Source: CAVPOO01 sp963707015
GTDB taxonomy: Bacteria > Pseudomonadota > Gammaproteobacteria > Thiohalobacterales > Thiohalobacteraceae
DNA length: 64,000 bases
Reading direction: 5' to 3'
NCBI GenBank assembly: GCA_963707015.1
Contig: CAVPOO010000021.1
Coordinates: 248,001-312,000, forward strand
This document shows positions 35,243-42,303 of the stretch, one piece after another. Numbering within the stretch: the first letter of the stretch is position 1; every line of letters starts with the position of its first letter. The notes below the pieces were generated by a model that saw only the letters and a program-made list of their open reading frames with translations, had not been told where the DNA came from and searched no databases. Made by a program: the position numbers and the translations under genes.

Positions 35243-35509
35243 ATGGCAACTCTGACAATCAAAGATCTGACTGCAAGCAAGGAACTCGACGGCAAGGCCA
35301 TGGCGGCCGTGGCCGGTGGTAGCTCGGAACTCGCCGCACTGGTGCTGGGCTACACCTCGATCGCGACCAGCTTCCCGGTGTACAACGCCGCAGAGAATTT
35401 TTCGCTCCAGTCCAACGAGGTCGGCTCCTTCAACTTCGGCGTGGTCAATCAGTCGAACCACGGCGACCAGTACATCGATCAGGCCGGCAACCTTCTGGGC
35501 GCTGTCTGA
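35243..35509 (+). CDS. Double-glycine leader peptide, copy 2
   Basis: An 88-residue paralogue of the protein at 33671. The 26-residue leader ending AGG is identical; differences are T27S, G50A, L53F, A57S, Q73H, S74G, G75D and V78I. GGAGAACGGAC precedes the ATG. As in copy 1 the C-terminal half carries Gly, Asn, Gln and Ser at positions loosely like an amyloid (curlin-type) repeat, but only one such unit exists. Function unknown; candidates are a bacteriocin-like or signalling peptide, or a secreted fibre-forming protein. Confidence 0.8.
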   Translation: MATLTIKDLTASKELDGKAMAAVAGGSSELAALVLGYTSIATSFPVYNAAENFSLQSNEVGSFNFGVVNQSNHGDQYIDQAGNLLGAV

Positions 35510-35532
35510 ACCTGGCACAGCAACGCCCCATC

Positions 35533-35563
35533 AGCGGAGGTCTTCGGACCTCCGCTTTTTTTT
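35533..35563 (+). terminator. UUCG terminator of peptide gene 2
   Basis: Identical stem-loop to that at 33961: a 10-bp stem, TTCG loop and T run, located 24 bp after the stop codon and in front of the convergent DUF3365 gene. Confidence 0.95.
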
Positions 35564-35590
35564 GCGCCGCACGCCGTGACGGCAGACTGA

Positions 35591-36154
35591 CTACATCCGC
35601 CCGATGATGGTAAAGGCACCGCGGATATCGCCGGCCTTGAAGTCACGCGCCTTGTCTTGCGGATAGAGTGCGTCCAGCTTTTCCACGAGCTCCGGTTGCA
35701 GGCTGCTGCCATGGCAGGTAAGACAGACCTCGCCGGTGGGAATCGCCTTCATGTAACGGAACTGCTGTTTGCCGGCCTGCTCCACGACGCTGTAATACTC
35801 GAGTGTCTGCGGATCTTCCCCGGCGGCCTTGCGTTTCTCGAAGTCCTCCAGTACCGCGCGTTCCCACGCATCGGGCGCATTCGCCGGGTTGCGGAGCTTG
35901 AGTGACGTGCGTCCGACCTGCCAGCCGGTACGCTCGGAAGCCTGGGCCGCGATCTGCGGCGCCCTGGTATTGCAGACCGCGATGGCGGCGATCGGTCCAC
36001 CGCTCTGCAGGGCGGCAACCAGTTCACCTTTGAGCTCCTCGGCGAATTCCTTGACCACGGCGCGGCTGTCACTGGCCTGCTGTTCAAGGTCGGCACTACA
36101 GGCCGTAACGCTGCCGAGGATGATGATGGCTAATAAACCTGATACATATTGCAT
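35591..36154 (-). CDS. DUF3365 c-type haem lipoprotein
   Basis: A 187-residue exported protein. The signal peptide ends in a lipobox-like VTAC, so it is probably a lipoprotein. It carries the DUF3365 landmarks: IAVCNTRAPQIA in the first third and one haem-binding motif CLTCH (about residue 146), plus a C-terminal GDIRGAFTI. DUF3365 domains resemble cytochrome/PAS-like sensor modules (Tll0287-type) and may sense redox or gases. AGGAG lies 8 bp before the ATG. The frame extends far upstream without support. Confidence 0.85.
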   Translation of the reverse strand: MQYVSGLLAIIILGSVTACSADLEQQASDSRAVVKEFAEELKGELVAALQSGGPIAAIAVCNTRAPQIAAQASERTGWQVGRTSLKLRNPANAPDAWERAVLEDFEKRKAAGEDPQTLEYYSVVEQAGKQQFRYMKAIPTGEVCLTCHGSSLQPELVEKLDALYPQDKARDFKAGDIRGAFTIIGRM

Positions 36155-36481
36155 ACTGGCACTCCTGTTGATTACCTGTTGCTGCTTATCCGAGAGGCCC
36201 TGAGGCCTGTTAACAACCAGCCTAGCGCGGCAAACTGACCACCGTAGCCGGGCCCTCATTGTATCCTTCCCGGCGCCGGGATGAAGGGCGAACGCAGCAC
36301 ATCCCAGCGATGCCCAGCACAGACTGACGCTAGGCGTCAATACGGGATCTGGCAAACGCCTGATCCAGTGATCCGCGTCGATCTGAATGGATCGAAATTG
36401 CGATTTCTCAAAGCCAAGACGACTTCCAGATGGTATTAATACACCTCGTTTGAATTCGCTCACTCTTGCAATGGAGAAATT
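36155..36481. other. Divergent promoter region between DUF3365 and DsrE-like genes
   Basis: About 330 bp. Around 36204 a short GGCCTGTTAAC fragment matches the end of the ~160-bp repeat at 12213-12383. The part near 36400-36480 is AT-richer and likely holds the promoter of the plus-strand gene. No other structure seen. Confidence 0.35.
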
Positions 36482-36997
36482 ATGATCAAACAAAACAGAC
36501 TGTACGTATTCGCTGCACTGGTCGCTCTGGCACTCACTTCGGTTTCACAGAGTGCGCTCGCAGCACCGACGGAACAGATCGTCATCAACTACAAGCAAAA
36601 CATCCGCATAGACGGCTCTGAAGCCATTGATTTGCTGGCAGGGGAAGCCGCCTGTGTCGCATTTCAGATCGGCATGGCGGTTCTGGGCGAACACAAAAGG
36701 ACGGCTATGTTCGTAACCCTGAATGGTGTCTATCTCGCCGATCAGGCCACCTACGACATAGCAGATACGAGTGGCTTCATGTGTGCGACACCAAACGGGC
36801 CTCAAATGCTCTCAACAGTCCGAGACAACTATTTCAACGCCGGCGGCACGATGGTCATCTGCCCTCTGTGCTGGTTCAGCAGAGTCGCTCCGGGATTTAT
36901 ATTAGCGGAAAATAAACTCGAGCAGGCCGAGTTACCGACTGATGATCCGAAGAGAATTCCTCGCCTGTTCAGCAAGGCCAGAGAAATCAGCTTCTGA
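36482..36997 (+). CDS. Exported DsrE-like protein
   Basis: A 171-residue protein with a clear signal peptide (cleavage near ALA-AP, residue 27). The rest fits a DsrE-type alpha/beta fold: a central FQIGMAVLGEHKRTAMFVTLNGVYLAD and a late GGTMVICPLCWFS, where DsrE proteins have their conserved Cys on the same loop. DsrE-like proteins handle sulfur transfer in the cytoplasm; exported members may bind sulfur or metal in the periplasm. GGAGA precedes the ATG, and a UUCG terminator follows. Confidence 0.7.
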   Translation: MIKQNRLYVFAALVALALTSVSQSALAAPTEQIVINYKQNIRIDGSEAIDLLAGEAACVAFQIGMAVLGEHKRTAMFVTLNGVYLADQATYDIADTSGFMCATPNGPQMLSTVRDNYFNAGGTMVICPLCWFSRVAPGFILAENKLEQAELPTDDPKRIPRLFSKAREISF

Positions 36998-37015
36998 TGG
37001 GAAACCCTGGCACCG

Positions 37016-37048
37016 GCGGCGGCCTTCGGGCCGCCGCTGTTGTTTTTT
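37016..37048 (+). terminator. UUCG terminator after the DsrE-like gene
   Basis: Perfect 9-bp stem GCGGCGGCC/GGCCGCCGC with TTCG loop followed by a T-rich tract, 18 bp after the stop codon. Confidence 0.93.
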
Positions 37049-37546
37049 GTCAGACAAATAAAGTCGTTCCCGGGCTCAACCGGGAGTTAGCCCCTTGCGC
37101 TGCAAACCGCGCCAATGCGTTCGCTTAAAGTCTTTTTCCAATAAGTCTTCGATCACCTCGGCAATCCACTGCTCGTGAAATAGCGCTCTCCGCCGACGTA
37201 GTAACCGTCCTGAAACGGCGACTTCCTGGATTCGGGATGTTCCAACCTTGGCAATTGAAGGACCGGTGTTGACTCTTAGCCGGACAGTCGCTACGCAACG
37301 CCGCGCCCAAAGCCGATGCGGTTTGCACGTTGCGGATCGAATTTTTTACGATGCCAAACCGATTTGCTGAAGACAAAGCGTCGCAGGAAGTTATTACGCT
37401 CTTGTTAATGTGACAAATCGCGAGTCCCGGCGGATACGTCCCGCTAATGGTAAACAGCCATCGGTAGCATATTTTTCGTTTTGCCGCTGATTAGGGCGTA
37501 TTCTACCGCCAATGCCACCCCCAATCGCACAATAGAAGGAGGAGCA
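37049..37546. other. Gene-free region upstream of the decayed antiporter
   Basis: About 500 bp with no convincing coding sequence on either strand; the short minus-strand frames (37125-37376, 37394-37711) have no recognisable product and the second runs into the antiporter. A strong ribosome binding site AAGGAGGAG precedes the ATG at 37547. Confidence 0.4.
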
Positions 37547-38610
37547 ATGGACTACACAGTGTTGCAGTGGATCGGTGACGAAGCGGTCCTGCAACAGTTT
37601 GTGTCCGAGCTTTCCACCCTCAGCCTGCTGGTGATTATCGTCGTCTGTATCGCTTTGCTGTCCACGGGCGCGGACCGGATGATCGACGGTGTGGTCGATC
37701 TCGCGGAACAAACAGGACTGCCCAAGATTGTGATCGGGGCGACCGTAGTCTCTCTCGGTACCACCCTGCCGGAGGCCTTTGTGTCCGTCATGGCCGCCTA
37801 CATGGGCAACCCGGGGCTGGCGCTGGGAAACGGGGTCGGGTCGATTATCGCGGACACGGGCCTGATCTTTGGACTGATGTGCGTGCTCGCGACCGTGCCC
37901 GTTAACCCTTTCATCCTGAGCCGTACCGGGTGGGACCAGGTCGGCGCGGCGATGCTGCTCGTAGTTATCGCCATCGGGGTCCTGTTGAGCACCGATTCCG
38001 AACCGATGTTAAACCGCTGGGTCGGGTTCTTGTTCCTGACACTGTTGCTCGTCCACCTGTACGTCACCTACCTGTGGGCCAAACAGGGCGCTATAGCCCA
38101 GGTAGAAGAAGCCCCAGCCCACGAGTTGCTGGGCCTGGGACAATGCTGGCATCTGGTAATCGCCGGCCTGTTACTGGTCGTCGCCGGCGCGCGTGTACTG
38201 GTGCCTGCGGCGTCGGAAATTGCCATCCGTTTTGGCGTGCCGGACGATGTAATTGCCGCTACCATGGTTGCCTTTGGCACCTCCCCGCCTCCGAATTGAT
38301 GACGGCGATTGCCGCCGTCCGCAAGGGCCATCCGGAGATAACGGTCGGCAACATCGTCGGTGCTGATGTACTCGACGTGCTTTTCGTGATTGGCGCGGCC
38401 GCGGCGGCTGCGCCCCTCGCCATACCGGAAAACTTTTACTACTTCCACTTTCCGGCCATGCTCGTCATACTCGTCTCGTTCCGGATTTTCATCTCCATGA
38501 ATACAGCCGGCGTCTTTTACCGCTGGCAGCGCGTGTGGCTGCTGGGAATCTACTCTCTATATGTACTCCTCGGTTATGCCTTGAACGTCGGCACGGCGCA
38601 CCCCGCATAA
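37547..38610 (+). pseudogene. Frameshifted CaCA-family Na+/Ca2+ exchanger (YrbG-like)
   Basis: Two frames together encode about 354 residues of a ten-helix calcium/sodium antiporter. The first alpha repeat, GATVVSLGTTLPEAFVSVMAA, is intact. In the second, the expected GTSLPEL reads GTSPPPN and then stops at 38299; coding resumes in another frame as ELMTAIAAVRKGHPEITVGN and continues to 38610. The break lies in the ion-binding motif around 38285-38296 and fits loss of one base or gain of two. No slippery sequence is evident, so I call it a pseudogene, with a sequencing error as the alternative. Confidence 0.8.
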
Positions 38611-38620
38611 AGGAAGCCTT

Positions 38621-39537
38621 ATGAAGATTCTACTCGCAACTGATGGTTCGGATAGCGCCAGGTCGGCGGTCGATTTCCTGATACGCTTTCTGTTTCCGCG
38701 AACAGCAGTGCGACAGTTCTCACGGTGATCGATACACAACTGTTGACTGAAGATAAACTGCGTGATCTCAATGAGGATCAGAGCAAGGTACTGCGACAAA
38801 CCCGGCAGAAACTCCGGGAGGAAGGCGAGCAATTACTCGCCAGTGAGGAAACACGGCTGAGGGATGTGGGCTGGTCGGAGTCGACCGAGCTACGCATGGG
38901 GGACCCGGCAGAAGAGATTATCCACGCAGCCGAAGCACTGAAACCGGATCTGGTCGTTCTGGGCTCGCATGGAATCATGGGCATAGAACATTTTCTGCTC
39001 GGTAGCGTGTCTGACAGGGTTCTAGAACACGCCTGCTGTTCGGTGCTCGTCGTGAAGAAAGCATCGCCAAAATTGTCCATGCAACCGGGGCCCGACACAC
39101 AGCCACAACCATAGCGTATTCTTGTCGCGTACGACGACTCCCAACCGGCACGGAAGGCGGCCGCCCTCTGCGCCTCCCTGCCGCTGGACGACATGGCGGA
39201 AGTCGCGGTGATCAGCGTGATGCCAATGGTGCACATGTACCGCCAGGATATTCGCCAGCATCTGGATGTGATCTGGCAACAAAAACAACACACGATGAAG
39301 ACCGCGCTGAAGGATGCCGTGGGTGCCTTGCGCTGGTCTACACCCCACGTACCATCCGAGCTCAGAGAGAGTGCTGATGTCCAGCAGGAGATTCTCGATA
39401 CTGCGACGAAAACCGGGAGTGACCTTATTGTGCTCGGCTACAAGGGCAAGACCGGGATCAAACGGTTTCTCCTCGGGTCGATCACCAGTCGCATAGCACA
39501 CCATGCGCCGTGCTCGGTCCTGGCCGTTCGAGATTAG
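38621..39537 (+). pseudogene. Decayed tandem universal stress protein
   Basis: The gene starts normally (MKILLATDGSDSARSAVDFL) 10 bp after the antiporter. It shifts frame near 38690-38705: the first frame stops at 38728 while the other continues as NSSATVLTVIDTQLLTED. The first Usp domain then ends with VVLGSHGIMGIEHFLLGSVS and VLVVKKA. A TAG at 39112-39114 interrupts the frame, yet the second Usp domain (RILVAYDDSQPARKAA to the end at 39537) continues directly in the same frame. Two independent lesions argue for real decay. Confidence 0.8.
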
Positions 39538-39812
39538 GAAACCGCTTTCCTTTACAGGCCACGGGAAGACGTACCCAGCTTCGGATCAGTGCGACAACCG
39601 GCGCCGCGAGCAGCGTCACCATCCCAGCCTCACCAGCAACCTGGGCAACCTTCGCCAGCCTTCTCCGCCAGATAAGACGAACGCTTCAACGCTGCGCAAC
39701 TCGCCGCCATGATAGGCAGCCACCATGGCCATAGCCGTGAGCGGACCGAGCCCGGACATTGCGCGACCCCTTGGCGATTCAAAGTTTCGGGCGAAACACC
39801 AGGAATGTTCTG
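39538..39812. other. Region after the Usp pseudogene, possibly a gene remnant
   Basis: About 275 bp without an intact gene. On the minus strand two adjacent frames give protein-like pieces (GLGPLTAMAMVAAYHGGEL; then GEAGMVTLLAAPVVALI) that would join after a frameshift, suggesting another decayed gene. I could not identify it. Confidence 0.25.
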
Positions 39813-41804
39813 TCAGTCCCTACGCACGATTTTGGTGAATCCAAGTACGAACAGAGTAGTCAAACTCCAACCAAGCGCGATGTGAAGCCAGAAATAGAGT
39901 CTTAACCAGCTTGATCTATTGGCATTAGGAAGCCAATAGCTTTCCTGATGCAAATCTACTATTGGAAGAAAAGTGTCAACCGAGTAAAAGAACGCATCGA
40001 ACCTGGGGTAGGACTCCGGCAGTGAATACGCCTGATAATGTTCACTCCAATGCGCTGTCGTCCTGCTGGGTGCTATGTGCCCGTCTTTATAACCGTGCCA
40101 GAAAAAGACGAATCCAAGCACAATAAAAGCCAGCGCCCAAGGAAGCGCACGCAGCGGTTTATAACCGTTTCCAATAATAATCTTCAGCAACCAGTTTCCA
40201 GCACGCATTGGTACGCTCAAGCCACCATGTTCACGCCTCATGTCTTCTTTCAGAATACCTGTTTTCTGCGCCTCCTTATCATGCCCGGTATTCCGATACA
40301 CAGAAGCAAGTTGTATATAGGGTTGCGGATAAAAGCTCACATCTGATTCGGTATGGGTAAGCGGTCTGCTTGAGGCATTCCGAGATGCATATTGCCGCAA
40401 GAGCCAGTCTCTGCGTTTCGTGAAATCCGCAGGTGACCCGTTCGCGATCGCATCATAAACAAAACCATCCAATATGAGTTCGCCATTCGATGGCCAGCTG
40501 GTTTCCTCATCTGCAAGGATGCCTACTCTGGCATGACGTAAATCTAACTGTGTCTTGTCTGTTTTACTTATATGCTGCCAGTGAAGACTATCATTTATCG
40601 TAGTTCGGACCGCAGACAGCCCATTGATACGCTTTCCTAAGAATCTCGCGAAGGTAAAACTTAATTCGCCCCCAACCGTTGCGCCATTGAGCATGACAAT
40701 GCCATTTGTCCTAAAGCCCATGTCAAAAAGCACAGATTGTTGGATATTCACGCCATCCGCCACAATAGAGCCGATATTTGAGCTGGAGCATAAACAGCAG
40801 GCATTACGGCAATAGAGATTTCCAGCGATGTTGGTATTAACTAGCCAGACTTGGCCATTAGCGCGGAAACCGCTGTCCACGCGCAGGTTGCGTCCGATTT
40901 CCCCGCCGTCGATCGTCAGCGCCTTAGCCTTCCGATTGTAAAATACACCCCCCTGGCAGTCCAAATCCCCGCCAATAATTGCACCGTTCAAGCGCACTTC
41001 GCCATATGCACGAAAGCCCTTATTAAAATTTACGGAACCATTTACCTCAATACCGTCGGCGTCAATCGCGGAACCACCTTGGTTATAGAATTTTCCACCG
41101 CTGCAAATCACCGTCCCACCAATTTTTGCGCCTCGAAGAGCTACTTGACCGCGCGCATGGAAGTCACCGCCGAGGTGTAAAACGCCTCCTACAGTCATTC
41201 CGTCAGCCGCCAGGGCTTCGATGTTGCGGCGGTCCAACGTCGCAAGCCCTTGAATCTTTTGCAAGGCTAAGGTGGCATTTCGACATGAAAACGTACCAGT
41301 AACTGTGGCGCCAAGGAGGTGTAATGCGCCATTTGAGTAAAACCCATCTCGAAGAACCAAATCGCCATCGACTTTAATTCCATCTGCGAAAACGGGCCCA
41401 CAATAACTTCCGGTCAAGTTGAGTACAGGCATTGCAGCGTGCTGCGCCAGGATTGCACCGGAAACGTGACAGCGGGATAGCACGATCGGAAAGGGCACTA
41501 CAGCGAAAGTCAGATCGAGCGTACCTTCGATATAGGCGCAAGTTAACCGTATACCGTGAGGATCGACATATCTGTTAGCGTCTTTATCGATGCACATCCA
41601 GCGCATCACCGATGCGCGTATGGTGTTGTCGGGATTAGGCGCCAAGTCTCTGCCAAGGCGGATTGGTTGACCTTTCCCGCTCATCGTATAGTCGGCCTCC
41701 CCTCCCCGTGCAGCTTGATTAAACATCTGCAGCTCAGCAGGGCTTAGGTCAGGACACTGACTTTTCGCCAGTGAGGTTAATGCCGAGGCGTAGGAAAGGC
41801 TCAT
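39813..41804 (-). CDS. Beta-solenoid membrane protein with C-terminal channel-like segment
   Basis: A 663-residue protein with no signal peptide. Residues about 85-430 consist of repeats of roughly 20 residues, pairing as GFRANGQVWL, TNIAGNLYC, ADGV...GSVNF; this pattern is like bactofilin or pentapeptide-type beta-solenoids and similar proteins are often labelled membrane-associated oxidoreductase. The last ~110 residues contain two or three membrane helices flanking FDAFFYSVDTFLPIVD, reminiscent of a pore helix of ion channels. Base composition is more AT-rich than neighbours, suggesting transfer. Function unknown. Confidence 0.6.
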   Translation of the reverse strand: MSLSYASALTSLAKSQCPDLSPAELQMFNQAARGGEADYTMSGKGQPIRLGRDLAPNPDNTIRASVMRWMCIDKDANRYVDPHGIRLTCAYIEGTLDLTFAVVPFPIVLSRCHVSGAILAQHAAMPVLNLTGSYCGPVFADGIKVDGDLVLRDGFYSNGALHLLGATVTGTFSCRNATLALQKIQGLATLDRRNIEALAADGMTVGGVLHLGGDFHARGQVALRGAKIGGTVICSGGKFYNQGGSAIDADGIEVNGSVNFNKGFRAYGEVRLNGAIIGGDLDCQGGVFYNRKAKALTIDGGEIGRNLRVDSGFRANGQVWLVNTNIAGNLYCRNACCLCSSSNIGSIVADGVNIQQSVLFDMGFRTNGIVMLNGATVGGELSFTFARFLGKRINGLSAVRTTINDSLHWQHISKTDKTQLDLRHARVGILADEETSWPSNGELILDGFVYDAIANGSPADFTKRRDWLLRQYASRNASSRPLTHTESDVSFYPQPYIQLASVYRNTGHDKEAQKTGILKEDMRREHGGLSVPMRAGNWLLKIIIGNGYKPLRALPWALAFIVLGFVFFWHGYKDGHIAPSRTTAHWSEHYQAYSLPESYPRFDAFFYSVDTFLPIVDLHQESYWLPNANRSSWLRLYFWLHIALGWSLTTLFVLGFTKIVRRD

Positions 41805-42303
41805 TGTTGTCGCGGATCAGGGGTATCGATTCATGAAGCGAGTTTTTTCTTCGCCTGGATTATGTAACTCACAGGCGAGATTCAGTCGTCAACTATAGCA
41901 ATTCCAGCCGGGGAGTTGGCGCGGAAACGCAGGCTATTTTCTATGATCCACGGTACAACGGTCCCAATCTGTCAATCATAGGGTAGTTGCCTGGCTGAAT
42001 TCGAAGTTCTGCCTACGCTGGCCCCCATACATTCAATCTAAGACGTTGGATTTTCGTTTTGCCGTCGACGGCTGCCCTTCGCACCGGTTTCATCCGGAAC
42101 AGTCGATGGAACGGCAAGCCTCGGCTAGCTCCCGCTGTATGTCATAAGCGAAGACTGTGGGGCGACTAAAAATGGCGCTCCGAAGGCCGCCGTGCCAGGG
42201 ATCTGATCAAACGAAGACCGTCACATTAGACTTTCTGGTGCAAATAGAAATCACTGCAACCCGACCTCTTCCTTGTAAGACACGCCATGCTTGGCCCCAT
42301 AGC
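41805..42303. other. AT-richer intergenic region
   Basis: About 500 bp between two leftward genes with no supported coding sequence. A plus-strand frame at 42157 overlaps the end of the fusion gene and looks random. Likely contains the terminator of the fusion gene and the promoter of the solenoid protein, though no clear hairpin is visible. Confidence 0.3.

Larger units (their letters stand above)
35138..35584 (+). repeat. Peptide-gene duplication unit, copy 2
   Basis: Direct repeat of the unit at 33567-34050, covering promoter, coding region and terminator. Similarity starts at CGAAAACTGGCA and continues past the terminator to about 35584, next to the intact 3' end of the DUF3365 gene. Because that 3' end is intact only here, this is probably the ancestral copy. 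Confidence 0.85.

Noticed and set aside
33671..35509. Curli-type amyloid subunit for the two 88-residue proteins
   Set aside because: Only one loosely fitting Gly/Asn/Gln unit is present, there is a double-glycine leader and not a Sec signal, and no csg genes are near.
37125..37376. 83-residue minus-strand frame
   Set aside because: Nothing recognisable and no start signals.
38285..38300. Programmed frameshifting in the antiporter gene
   Set aside because: No slippery heptamer or downstream structure stands out, and the neighbouring Usp gene carries separate lesions.
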